Source: Branchipolynoe longqiensis
Lineage: Eukaryota > Annelida > Polychaeta > Phyllodocida > Polynoidae
Reading direction: 5' to 3'
Assembly (NCBI GenBank): GCA_030323885.1
Contig: CM059188.1
Location: 115,719,430 to 115,783,429 of the forward strand
Length of the DNA stretch: 64,000 nt
In this document: piece after piece, positions 20,688 to 30,767 of the stretch
Numbering within the stretch: the first letter of the stretch is position 1
How the letters are laid out: each line of letters starts with the position of its first letter
Made by a program: the position numbers and the translations under genes
Notes under the pieces: generated by a model
Seen by the model: only the letters and a program-made list of their open reading frames with translations
Told to the model about the DNA's origin: nothing
Database searches by the model: none

Positions 20688-21631
20688 TGTAATATTACTG
20701 GATGCCCGGCCGTCAGAGCCCCAGTTATACCACTTACTCTTCCCATGGGCGTTCTGACAACTGTCTGTCAGTTCACACCTGATGCCCCTCTCCAACATAC
20801 GTATCTGTACTATATCTACTCTATCTCTCATAAGGTAGAAAGGGAAGACAAGTCATGCAAGATTGACAGTGAAGAAGTTGTGCTTCATTGGCATCAACTC
20901 CTGTTCACCTACTAGTGACCTATCACCCTGACCCTTTACCTTCTGTCCACACAGAGCCCCATTACTCTAGTTAGTAGATATCAGAATCAGTGCTTACAGC
21001 CCATTGAACCGGAGTCCCATGGTTGTTGCACACAGCTCAGTTTGTATACGAAAGGTGGAGTATCAGACTGAGTGTCTGGGTTCCTGCCCAAGAGAAGAGT
21101 GTCTCACTCACGAGTCAGGAGTAGAGTAGTATTCACTTCAAGAGTTCAGCCAGAAGTGTATTCTAGTAGTGCCTTTAGCAGCATATTGTTCAGAGTGTCT
21201 AGAATAATCAATATCAAAATGAGGCTTGTGTGGTCAGGTGGGGCAAAGGGGTGCAGGTGACTGGGCCTCCCACAGCCAGCCAATCAGGCACCCTCCACAG
21301 CCTGGGAGGCGATGCCCCCCCATATGGGTACCTATCACTGAACCCCAGCTATAGGTGGTGTCCCTAATGTATGTACAGAATGGCTGGTGTGCTTGCCCAT
21401 CAGCCCTGTGGTAACAGGTAGTCGCAGACAATTACAATAAATATATATATTAAAAATGTCCTTCTCCACTTGCACCCTTACTGGTGCATAGAGGGAACAT
21501 TTCACCAAAGTTAATTGTCTCTGATATAGGAAGATCTCATCATAATATCAGGCACTATGTATTAACATATATTTCAAATAGCCTAATATGTCACACAGCG
21601 AGTGGGGCGCCCATCGCTTTTCTATTACATA
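20688..21631. mobile_element. LTR-like 0.94-kb repeat L, copy 1
   Basis: Bounded by TGTAATATTAC and its near-complement CTATTACA, with AACCT on both outer sides (about 20681 and 21632), which suggests a 5-bp target duplication. It carries blocks TTCTGACAACTGTCTGTCAG, CAAGATTGACAGTGAAG, GGTTGTTGCACACAGCTCAG, CAGCCAGCCAATCAG, TGTGGTAACAGGTAG and AATAAATATATATATTAAAA. Related copies form a foldback at 36386-38033 and a truncated copy at 51953-52497. It could be a solo LTR or a TIR element; no coding frame. Confidence 0.6.
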
Positions 21632-21818
21632 ACCTTGGTCCCCACTCAGTTGCCTGAGGATAATAATGCTCTCTGCCAATATATAATTCCGAACCGAAAA
21701 TCTGTATATTTTTACACTGTGACAGAAATTGCATCACTTCTCCAATCTATCAAAAAAAAACTCACTAATAAGTGTAAATAGTGCCGACCTGTGACAGCGC
21801 ACACTGATGGCAACTTTA

Positions 21819-22075
21819 GACTGTGTATGCAAAGACCGTGGCATGTTCCCTTGTTCCATGTTCGCTTGTGACCTTGTGACACACCACACAGTCAATGAAT
21901 GTGTTCAATCTCTATGTTCCTTTCATAAGGCCATACAATGACTGGGACCAACCTATGGGAACGACCACTAAACAAATCACAGGTTCATTGTCCATGTTGT
22001 GCATCACAAGGTCACAAGCGAACATGGAACAAGGGAACTCCCAACAAGGGAACAGTCTATGAATACACTGCCTTA
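21819..22075. mobile_element. TIR miniature element inside a SINE V fragment
   Basis: Arms of 35 bp at 21845-21879 and 22004-22038 are perfectly complementary (GTTCCCTTGTTCCATGTTCG at the left start). Outer bases are also partly complementary. SINE V pieces lie on both sides (21784-21818 and 22076-22206), so it inserted into SINE sequence. Confidence 0.7.
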
Positions 22076-22097
22076 TAGTGTTGGCCTTTTTGAATGA

Positions 22098-22206
22098 TGT
22101 ACAACCGACACCATGATCTAGTACTTATGAGTGTGCACTGTTACAAATCGGTACCCGTCCTGATATGACCTTAGATGCTGCCAGTATGTAAACTCCAACA
22201 ACCAAC
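22098..22206 (+). mobile_element. SINE V tail fragment
   Basis: Plus-strand V tail: GAGTGTGCACTGTTACAAAT, CGTCCTGATATGACCTTAGA and a CAACAACCAACC end. No head. Confidence 0.7.
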
Positions 22207-22329
22207 CTATCGACGTATGCCTGACACTAGTCACAGAGTTCCAGCTTATCCAGTGCATTGGTCTCCAACCTGCAGTTCTGTATGTGTGATATTAAAAACA
22301 ATGTAGATTAAAAAGAGATTGGTACATTT

Positions 22330-22915
22330 AATGGTTTCTCATTGGAAATACCCGATATCTGGGATATTCAATGATTTCTCATTGAAACTCCCAGATATCT
22401 GGCATATTCAATGATGTATTGTTGAAATCCCATATATCTGGTATGTTCAATAATTTCCATTGAAAATACCAGATATCTATTTGATTTAATGGTGTCTCAT
22501 TGAAAATCCCAGATATTTGGTTATTCAATTATTTCTCATTGAAAATCCCAGATATCTGGCATATTCAATGAGGTATCATTGAAAACACCAGATATCTAGT
22601 ATATTCAAATATTGAACATCTCAAATCTCTGGTATATTCAATGCGTTATCATTGAAAACACCAGATATCCAATATATTCAAGTGTGTCCCATTGAAAATC
22701 CAAGATATCTGGTATATTCAATGATGTATCATTGAAAATCCCATATATATGGTATATTCAATGATTTCCATAGTTTATTCAATGATTTCTCATTGAAGCC
22801 CCCATATATCTGGTTATTCAATTATTTCTCATCGAAAATCCCAGATATCTGGTATATTAATTGATTTATCATTGAAAACAACAGATATCTAGTATATTCA
22901 AGTATTTCACATTGA
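22330..22915. repeat. About 41-bp minisatellite with self-complementary monomers
   Basis: Roughly 14 units of the pattern TTCAATGATTTCTCATTGAA then AATCCCAGATATCTGGTATA. Each unit holds two inverted repeats: TTCAATGA...TCATTGAA and CCAGATATCTGG. Units vary, but both symmetries are kept in most. Confidence 0.85.
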
Positions 22916-23460
22916 TTAGAGTCAATAGACACTTGTTTGGGTGTACCATCAACAGCTCTGTGCATGTTTGCCATAGTCTGTTTGCATCCAGTCTTAGCCA
23001 ATCCCTTCCCTAACATTGCTACCTTGCTGAGTATGATCACCTGAGCTAAAAATAACCACCAGTGAAAGATCGAGAAAAAAACAGGCTTCATTACCATATC
23101 AATTAAGGAATTTAGCAAGCTTATCATGAACTATCTGAAAGAATAACACAGCTAATGGTCTGGAGAAAAATGTGGCCTGCTATTTGTGCTATAGAGAGTG
23201 AGATTCTTTAATACTGGACAAATGATATACAACATAGCTTTTGTGTTGGGACCTTAAAAACCTAGATTTTGCTAATTTGGAAATGTGCCCAAATTAGGGT
23301 GAAAAAAAATGAATCTTTAAAACCTCATAATTTCGGAACTTTTCAAGGGATCTATATAAATTGTATATCACTGGAATCGGATTTAAAATATATATTTAAA
23401 ATATATATTTTTTTTAACTAAAGCATTAAAATAAACAAATCACTTTGGAGTACCTAGTGG
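22916..23460. other. Intergenic, no gene seen
   Basis: A 101-codon minus frame (22822-23127) partly overlaps the minisatellite and matches nothing I recognise. The rest is AT-rich. Confidence 0.4.
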
Positions 23461-23767
23461 TACAGTACAACCCCGTTAAACCAAACTCCGTTAAACCAAC
23501 CGATCAGTTAATCCAAACTTTTTCGGCGGCCCGGCAAAATACTACCATTTATCATATATAAAAGTTGGTTAAACCAAAGTCGGTTAATCCAAAGTATCGG
23601 TTAATCCAAACAAAATTATCGGCCCCAGGCCACTTCCAGTACAGTTAAACCAAACTGTCATGTGGTTTTAAGGTCATCTGAGACTTTCTATATGATAAAT
23701 GGTAGTTTTTGACGGATTAACCGATCGTTTGATTTAACCGAGCTTGGTTTAATGGGGTCAAACTGTA
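23461..23767. mobile_element. pogo/Tigger-like miniature element
   Basis: The left end TACAGTACAACCCCGTTAAA is complementary to the right end TTTAATGGGGTCAAACTGTA. Subterminal GTTAAACCAA repeats occur throughout. A second right end lies at about 23868-23950. A TA flank and CAGT-like termini fit pogo/Tigger; this assignment is by end sequence only. Confidence 0.65.
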
Positions 23768-24169
23768 TATGCTTTAAAAAAACAATAATCATAGCATCCA
23801 CATACATTGTATATTACATTCATAATGCACCAAAGTTGTTGCCAAAGCCAAGTCAAAGTCAAAGTCAAAGCTTGGTTAAACCAACGATCGGTTAATCCGA
23901 ACAAATTTCTAGGGTCCCTTCAAGTTTGATTTAACGGGGTTATACTGTATTAGTATAGGACAATGAAACCGGTGGGTTCAGTGTCAGGATAAACTAGCTG
24001 AGTGAGATATCGAACCATGGTGTGAGTGAACCGGTATTTCTGTTTGGCAAGCCTACACAATGCTGATGAATGCGCCATATCATTATTGCTAGGATTTTAA
24101 ACCCCAATAAAGAAACCTAATCTGCCCTTTGACCTTTCCTGCGGTGAGTATCCATACTGTGTACAGTGC

Positions 24170-24524
24170 TTAAAGTTGCATAGTCCGATGCTTTTGAATT
24201 TCTGTATTTTTTCTGAGATAAGTATATTAAATTTATCACTAGTATCTACTTTACATTAGTTCAAGGTTACTTTTATTTTAAATGGTAAACCTTTGAGATA
24301 TTTTGAGTTCAAACATGGAAAATTAGTTTTGGCAACCTTGCCAAAACTCTTACACCATAGTCTTCTGCAGTAACAGGTTCTGCTAAATTGACTAAGTATT
24401 GCCTTCTACGCAGAAAGAAATGCTTAATAAGTGCATCAGTATCTAAGTTAGATATGTAAAATAAAATCTAGATAATTGGGTTGGTTTTGAAAATTTGATA
24501 TTTCATCGGACTATGCAGCTTTAA
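24170..24524 (-). mobile_element. TIR family 1 element (intact)
   Basis: 355 bp with ends TTAAAGTTGCATAGTCCGAT and ATCGGACTATGCAGCTTTAA. Inverse orientation to the 2509 copy. Confidence 0.8.
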
Positions 24525-24557
24525 ATGTATGTTATTCTAGTCTAATCTATGTTGAAC

Positions 24558-25010
24558 TGTCCGTATCGCTATTGCGATAAGAATGGGAATTATTACGCCT
24601 CGATCAGGATTCGAACCCACACCTCCTGAATGCTGGGCTAGTGTGCGAACCATCACACCAGCTAATCTCCCTAATGTCATCACCATATCCATGTATATCC
24701 GTATATATCGCTGCTTGCCTGAGAGGTCAGTGCAGACTACTACAGTGGTCCCCCTGGAATTGTAAGTCTTTTAAATGGTGTACATCCATAATTAAATTAT
24801 TACTGGCAATGCATGTACATAGACATACACAGGGTAGCTACAATAACTATGCAGCGCATAGCTTGTACAGGATCCTGGTCACAGCACCAGTGTAATGTAG
24901 GGGTGTATGAAAATTGGAAATATTGTGCCTAGAGCAGGATTCAAACTTCCACTTCTTGCGTTCCGGCTAGTGTCCTAACCATTACACCATTTAGGCTACC
25001 TGATGGCATC
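24558..25010 (-). mobile_element. Old copy of the tRNA-bearing TRIM-like element
   Basis: Terminal repeat about 24558-24744, interior 24745-24890, second repeat from 24891, cut off near 25010 by a SINE. tRNA-like segments lie at about 24597-24667 and 24927-24996. It is clearly more diverged than the copies at 13.8 and 26 kb. It keeps the CAGTGCAGACTACTACA end, CCCCCTGGAATTGTAAGTCT and the GGTCACAGCACCAG hairpin. Confidence 0.75.
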
Positions 25011-25022
25011 ACCCTATCCACG

Positions 25023-25271
25023 ATACCAGACGCGATGGCCAAATGTGTTGAGCATCCGTCTCGCATTTGTATTGATCGTGGGATTTGAATCCAAGTTGAG
25101 TCAAACCAATGACTTAAAAATCTACTCTTGTCGCATCCTAGTCAGATGCTCCGCATTATTAGGATATGGCAAGGAATGGTTGGCTCAGTGTCAGGATAAT
25201 GTGACTGAGTAGGATATCAGCTCATGGTGCTGGCGGTCTGGTCTCCCAGTGGGGCAGCACTAAAGTGTCAC
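25023..25271 (+). mobile_element. SINE V, head type B, tail lost
   Basis: Starts ACCAGACGCGATGGCCAAAT and runs to GGGGCAGCACTAAAGTGTCA, where a (TA)n run begins. Confidence 0.8.
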
Positions 25272-25275
25272 ATAT

Positions 25276-25280
25276 ATGTG

Positions 25281-25333
<53 letters not shown>

Positions 25334-25382
25334 GTGTATAGGCCTATACATATGCATGTAGATATGTTTATGTATGGGTATA
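25276..25382. repeat. (TA)n microsatellite
   Basis: (AT)n at 25276-25328 and related TATG repeats beyond. Confidence 0.85.
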
Positions 25383-25560
25383 CAATAAAACCTCTCTAAC
25401 CGACCACCTCCACAGATCGACCACTCCCTATATCGATCGCTTTATTTGGATCCCACAAAAAAACATTGTAAGGATATTCCAAGTCTCTAAATCCGCCACC
25501 TCCCTAAATGGACCACTTAACGTCGGTGACAAGGACGGTCGATTTAGAGAGGTTTTACTG
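25383..25560. mobile_element. pogo/Tigger-like miniature element
   Basis: The left CAATAAAACCTCTCTAACCG is complementary to the right GATTTAGAGAGGTTTTACTG. The interior TATATCGATCGCTTTATTTG is shared with 14443-14543. Confidence 0.7.
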
Positions 25561-25877
25561 AATATGTATATGTGCATATTTGTATATGCATATATATACA
25601 TATTTGTGTATGTAGGCATATATACGTATAAATGCATATTTAACTAAATACATATATAAATATATACATATATAAGTATATACATACATAAATATATACA
25701 TATATAAATATATACATATTTACTAGATACGTATGTACATACATAGCTACCCTATCTATATGTATATATAAATATATACATATATAATTATATACATACA
25801 TAAATATATACATATATAAATATATACACATCTACTTAGATACATATGTACGTACATGCATATATATATATATGTAT
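25561..25877. repeat. ATACATATA microsatellite
   Basis: Degenerate ATATACATATATAA arrays containing a longer duplicated unit (AAATATATACATATATAA then TATATACATACATA). Confidence 0.8.
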
Positions 25878-25985
25878 AGTGGTCTACTCTAATGTATGGG
25901 GCAGAGACATGGACAATCTCTAAGAAAATGTACAAACGTTTAACAGCATTTGAGATGTGGACTTATCGAAGGATGATGAAAATAT

Positions 25986-26489
25986 TGTCATGGGGGTGAT
26001 GAAAATGGGAAATACTGCGCCTAGAGCGGGACTCGAACCCACATCTCTTTGCATTCCGGGCCAGTGTGCTAACCATTACACCACCTAGGCTCCCTGATAT
26101 CAAGACACTCCCCACGCCTACCTGTGTATGTGGTTACTTGCCTGAGAGGTCAGTGCAGACCACTACACTCGTCCCCCTGGAATTGTAAGTCTTGTAATGC
26201 TTACAATTACATACAAACAGGCAATGCACTAACACATACATACACAGGGTAGGTTCAACAACCATACAGCGCAAAGCTTGTACAGGATCCTGATCATGGC
26301 AACCAGTGTCATGGGGGTGATGAAAATGGGAAAATACTGCGCCTAGAGCAGGACTCGAACCCACATCTCTTTGCATTCCGGGCCAGTGTGCTAACCATTA
26401 CACCACCTAGGCTCCCTGATATCAAGACACTCCCCACGCCTACCTGTCTATGTGGTTACTTGCCTGAGAGGTCAGTGCAGACTACTACA
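25986..26489 (-). mobile_element. TRIM-like element with tRNA-bearing terminal repeats (complete, young)
   Basis: A 504-bp element: terminal repeats 25986-26167 (182 bp) and 26307-26489 (183 bp) and a 139-bp interior. It starts TG and ends CA and is flanked by ATAT on both sides. The two repeats differ by three substitutions and one single-base indel, so the insertion is recent. In the minus-strand reading the repeat starts TGTAGTAGTCTGCACTG and ends CACCCCCATGACA. A tRNA-like sequence begins 77 nt into the repeat. The interior starts CTGGTTGCCATGATCAG (hairpin-forming, with TGG one base after the repeat) and ends AGGGGGACGAG, a purine-rich run where a polypurine tract would be. It encodes no protein. 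LTR-type ends, target duplication and length fit TRIM/SMART retroelements. A Pol III-type promoter inside the repeat resembles Cassandra TRIMs. Confidence 0.85.
26019..26090 (-). other. tRNA-like sequence inside terminal repeat (right partner at 26341-26412)
   Basis: 72 nt on the minus strand. The acceptor stem GCCTAGG/TCTAGGC pairs 7 of 7, counting one G-T. The D arm is GTGT...GCAC with loop AATGGTTA. The T arm is GTGGG-TTCGAGT-CCCGC. The A box TGGTGTAATGGTTAGCAC is identical in most positions to animal tRNA-Gln (memory), and the B box is GGTTCGAGTCC. The anticodon arm is decayed (CTGGC/GCAAA pairs in only about three places), so it is not a working tRNA gene. Box spacing is normal. Same-size copies sit at 13461-13532, 13875-13946, 14197-14268 and 26341-26412; 51681-51751 is one base shorter. 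Confidence 0.8.
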
Positions 26490-26929
26490 ATATCATGGAC
26501 AAAGAAAATCACAAACAAAGAAGTTCTCAGAAAAATTTTAAATAAGAAAAGCTTGTTTGCCACTATACAGACAAAGAAACTTATTTATTTTGGCCACATC
26601 ATTCGTCAGAGTTCAATATACCGTACATTGTTGGAAGGGAAGGTAAATGGATGGCAGCAGAGGGAGAGGGAGACCAACAACATCATGGTTTACAAATATT
26701 TCACAGCGGACAGGCTTGAATTATTCACAGTCTATCAGAACAGCACAACATCGGGACAAGTGGAGAACCATTGCATCCAACCCTCGACTAGAGGACGGAA
26801 CTATTGATTGATTGATAAAAATGTAAACATATTATATACTTTACACATATGTACATATAAATACACATAAATTCATATATAATATACATACATACATATA
26901 CAGATATATACATATATATATATATGATG

Positions 26930-27085
26930 TATAACAAATTATGCGAGTATAAAGATACATAAGGGTTAAATATTATTATTATTATTATGTGTTATACTCC
27001 GTAAGACCAACACTGTACCGGTTGCTCCACCTTCCCTCCTCGCCTCCACCGTATGTCGACCAGTGTCAGTCGCACCGTCTTATGG
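26930..27085. repeat. Dispersed repeat, relative of 18360-18520
   Basis: Shares TTATGCGAGTATAAAGATAC, CCGTAAGACCAACACTGTAC and GTCGACCAGTGTCAGTCG. Includes an (ATT)n run at 26973-26987. Confidence 0.5.
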
Positions 27086-27202
27086 CTTTGGATTTTATGT
27101 GACGTAAAACTCCAACGAACAAACAAACATATATATACATATACGCATAAATACATGTAGATACAATACACTCACATACATGAGGCTGAGCTCGCCTTGT
27201 AA

Positions 27203-27547
27203 GAGGCTGTCACACATCACCAGATTGGAGGAAACACAAAGAAACCAAACACACTCCCTTGATAATCCGGTTTGTCTCCGTACAAGTTTTTAACATGCAC
27301 AAAACTTGGAACGGATGCCGCCGGATTGACGTCTACAGTTCTTCTCCAGTTTGAGTTTGTTTCGTCCATTGGCTATCCGTTCATGTCCGTTTCATGTCCG
27401 TTTCTTTTCCGTTCATCCAGCGCCCTTTGACCCGATATCGCAACATTTTGACACGTTTTAATACATTTTGATACTTATCACACCTGAAAACCACCGGACT
27501 AGACAATTCTGTCCGTTTCTCAATCCGGTGATGTGTGACAGGGCCTT
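27203..27547. mobile_element. TIR miniature element, family 6
   Basis: The left GAGGCTGTCACACATCACCA is complementary to the right GGTGATGTGTGACAGGGCCT, with GATTGG/CAATC continuing. The interior has GTCCGTTTC repeats. No coding frame. Confidence 0.7.
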
Positions 27548-28441
27548 AGGTAACTACAATATGGGGGTTTACCACAGCTGCGTTCATCACGCAGTGTGGA
27601 ATTAAATGGCAGAACTAATGCCTTGCCGATAGTGGGTGGGGAACTGCAAGTAAGCTTGTATTACTTCTGGGTGTTTGTTGACTCGAACCAGGTCACTTTG
27701 GCGGACCATTAGGCCAAATATAAAAGATGGTGATCGTCCCCGCCCGTGCGTGAAAAAATCGTCCGCCCCCTGATTTTATTTTTATTTTTATTTTCTTTAA
27801 GCTGTTAAAAATGTGTTAGTCTAGCAGCAATTCAACTTCCATATCGATTGTTAAATCATTGGTTTGACTCGGCCAGGATTCAAATCAAGGAGTTTGAATC
27901 CCATGACCTACCAGAACGGGAGGGGGGTGTTCAACTCATTCGGATATCATGTCTGGTTATGTATTATGTCTACGTCTAAAATATAAATAAATAAATTTTA
28001 AAAACCCGCCCGCCCGACCCCGATTTTTATTTCAAAAGAACGAAGACTAATTCTTTTGTATTTGGCCTTACGTGGGCGTACTATGGTTGGTTTCAGTTTT
28101 GTGTGCGTTTTTTTTTTTAATTAACAAATTGGAGTCAGGTATCTAAACACATGTGATTGTAGACAATATAGGCAGTTCCTACAATTTGTTTGCCCGATTG
28201 ATTGATTGCTACTTCATGTCCTAGCAACATAGTGGGGTAACAGCCTGTGTAGCAGCGGCTTTGAAAAAGTGAGCAGCTATGACGATGTTATGTTGCTGTC
28301 TCAATGATATCTTCTGCAGTTTAGTAATAGTAACCAGAGTTCTTGACTTTGATGTAAAATATATAGAGATTCAATATTTCTTGTCTTTTAATTTATATAT
28401 ATTTATTCTGGGAATATAATTGAATAAGCATATAACTATAG

Positions 28442-28444
<3 letters not shown>
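27548..28444. other. Intergenic with a SINE V head fragment
   Basis: A minus-strand type-B SINE head is at 27856-27958. Another short V-tail-like piece (CTTCATGTCCTAGCAACAT) is near 28213. No gene recognised. Confidence 0.5.

Positions 28445-28497
<53 letters not shown>
28445..28497. repeat. (TA)n microsatellite
   Basis: About 26 uninterrupted AT dinucleotides. Confidence 0.9.
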
Positions 28498-28499
<2 letters not shown>

Positions 28500-28505
28500 T
28501 TATTA

Positions 28506-28660
28506 CTCATCATCATCATCATGCTGTCAGTCGCAATGCGACCAAGACTGCTTTCATTACTTAACCACCGCTTTGTGCAGTTGTACATTTCATGAAAGCT
28601 GCTCGCAAAGTGTTGAAGTGCTGCTGGCTTTTGCAAGTTACTAGCGGCACTCTCTCGGGG
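28506..28660 (-). pseudogene. LINE 3' end joined to the 9-kb-type repeat block
   Basis: 28506-28562 is the inverted LINE 3' UTR with its (ATC)n tail and CAATGCGACCAAGACTGCTT. 28563-28660 matches the 9004-9318 block (CATGAAAGCTGC, AAGTGCTGCTGGC, CACTCTCTCGGGG). The two blocks are neighbours in both loci, but with different relative orientation. Confidence 0.55.
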
Positions 28661-29985
28661 AGGTGGGGTGGTGGGGAGTACGGGGGTTGGGGTGGAGGTA
28701 GGTGGGCTCCTGGAGTGCGGGTATGGGTGGAAGGGGTATTGTGAGGTGGGGGTAGCGCATGGAGGAGGTAGGGCGGGTTGGCGGGGTGGGGGAAGGGGGT
28801 GGACGAGATAGGGTGGGGTGGGGGTAGGGCGTGGTGGCGGGGTGGAGGAGATAGGGTGGGGTGGGGATAGAGGAGGAGAAGGAGGGAGGGTGTGGGTGGG
28901 GATAGGGCGTTGTGGCAGGGTGGAGGAGATAGGTTGGGTGGGGGTAGAGGAGGAGGAGGTTAGAGGGTGGAGGATGGTGGTAGGGGGTGGAGGGGGTTAT
29001 AGGGTGGAGGGTGGGTAGGGGTGGACGGGGTTACAGGGTAGATGGTGGGGGTAGGGGTGGAGGGAGTTAGAGGGTAGATGGTGGGGGTAGGGGTGGAGGG
29101 GTTAGAGGGTTGACAGTAGGATAGGGGTGGAGGGGGTTAGAGGGTAGAGGGTGGGGGTATGGGTGGAGGGGGTTAGAGGGTGGAGGGTAGTGCTCAAGGG
29201 TGGGGGTAGGGGTGGAGGGGGTTAGAGGGTAGAGGGTGGGGGATAGGGGTAGGGAGGTGGTTAGAGGGTAGATGGTGGGGGTATGGGTGGAGGGAGTTAG
29301 AGGGTAGATGGTGGGGGGTAGGGATGGAGGGAGTTAGAGGGTAGATGGTGGGGGTAGGGGTGGAGGGAGTTAGAGGGTAGATGGTGGGGGTAGGGGTGGA
29401 GGGAGTTAGAGGGTAGATGGTGGGGGTAGGGGTGGAGGGAGTTAGAGGGTAGATGGTGGGGTAGGGGTGGAGGGGTTAGAGGGTTGACAGTAGGATAGGG
29501 TGGAGGGGTTAGAGGGTAGAGGGTGGGGGTATGGGTGGAGGGGGTTAGAGGCTGGAGGGTAGTGCTCGAGGGTGGGGGTAGGGGTGGAGGGGGTTAGAGG
29601 GTAGAGGGGCTTAGATGGTGGAGCGTGGAGGTATGGGTGGAGGGGCTTAGAGGGTGGAGCATGGGGGTATGGGAGGAAGTGGTTAGAGGGTAGAGGGTGG
29701 GGGTAGGGGTGGAGGTGGTTAGAGGGTAGAGGGTGGGGGTAGGGGTGGAGGTGGTTAGAGGGTAGAGGGTGGGGGTAGGGGTGGAGGTGGTTAGAGGGTA
29801 GAGGGTGGGGGTAGGGGTGGAGGTGGTTAGAGGGTAGAGGGTGGGGTTATGGGTGGAGGTGGTTAGAGAGTAGTGGTGGGGGTAGGGGCGGAGGGGGTCA
29901 GAGGGTAGAGGGTAGGGGTAGGGGTAGGGGCGGTTAGAGGGTAGAGGGTGGGGGTAGAGGGTGGAGAGGGTTAGAGGGAGGATTG
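28661..29985 (+). repeat. G-rich minisatellite, about 36-bp unit
   Basis: Unit built on GGGGGTAGGGGTGGAGGGAG then TTAGAGGGTAGATGGT, repeated roughly 30 times with variants. Strong G-strand bias throughout. Confidence 0.9.
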
Positions 29986-30339
29986 GTGTGTGCCGAATTT
30001 CACCAGCCTCCTGCCAGCGCTGTCTATTACACTGTAAATCGTGCCTCTATATATGCATGACGAATTGGTACGCCTAGAACCAGGACCGTAGCCAGGCCTC
30101 TAAATTGCTGGATCAATGTCTAAGCTGCCAGCTAGACTACCTAGACTCAAGCAGCCTTCTGTTCCCAATCGCATGTTGCTATATGGCTGCTGAAAGCAAT
30201 TTCATTCTGTAATATCACTCAAGGTCTAGTGGCTGAACTACTGAACTTTTGCAACATACATTTTCAAGACACTTCGCTAAAAAAGTGTAGACCGATTTAA
30301 TGTATTATATACGATGGATGAGGGCAGTGACTGACAGTG
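29986..30339. other. Intergenic, no gene seen
   Basis: Unique-looking sequence; 30060-30150 has reversed B-box-like text and may be a worn SINE. No frame of note. Confidence 0.4.
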
Positions 30340-30693
30340 ACACCGGATGTGGTGGCTGAATCGGTAAAGCATGTGCCTCGCTTGCGGAAAGTCGGGAGAT
30401 TGGTTCTTATCAGGATGTGTACCGATTTATGACAGTGCACACTCATGGCGACTTTATAGTACTGCTCCACTAGGAAATCAGGCCACCGACACCATGACCC
30501 GATATCCCACTCAGTCATATTATCCTGACACTGAGCTAACCAGTACTAGCCCTATTCTATTAATGCCGAGGGCCAGGCTAGGAAGTGACAAGTATCAATT
30601 TTATAAGTCATTGGTTTGACTCGACCGGGAACCAAACTCCCGATCTCCCGCACGCGAGCCCCGCGTTCTACCGATTAGGCCACCGCATCCGGT
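30340..30693. mobile_element. SINE V in inverted arrangement
   Basis: A plus-strand type-A head (30340-30405, ACACCGGATGTGGTGGCTGA) switches directly into a minus-strand copy (30406-30693) that ends TTAGGCCACCGCATCCGGTA. The two ends are therefore complementary. Only one body is present. Confidence 0.75.
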
Positions 30694-30767
30694 ACCTGAG
30701 AGGTGAGTGCAGCCTATTACACTCGCTACAGGTTATCTGTTTCACATCACATACACATGTGCAAGAA

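Larger units (their letters stand above)
25878..26816 (+). pseudogene. 5'-truncated LINE, same family as 19568-20248, split by a TRIM-like element
   Basis: The left part (25878-25985) encodes WSTLMYGAETWTISKKMY, then RLTAFEMWTYRRMMKI. The right part (26490-26816) resumes ISWTKKITNKEVLRKILNKK and SLFATIQTKKLIYFGHIIRQ. Placed against the 19.9-kb copy, the two parts join exactly at ATAT, which is duplicated by the insertion (25982-25985 and 26490-26493). The right part has a 4-base insertion (GATG) near 26649 and reads VNGWQQRERE instead of GRGRPRTSW. The tail is GATTGATTGAT. Confidence 0.8.

Noticed and set aside
20689..21631. Full LTR retrotransposon around the L repeat
   Set aside because: No gag or pol frame lies between L copies and the copies are dispersed or inverted, so only an LTR-like repeat is supported.
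22330..22915. CRISPR array
   Set aside because: Regular spacing but no distinct spacers; the whole unit repeats, and the genome is eukaryotic.
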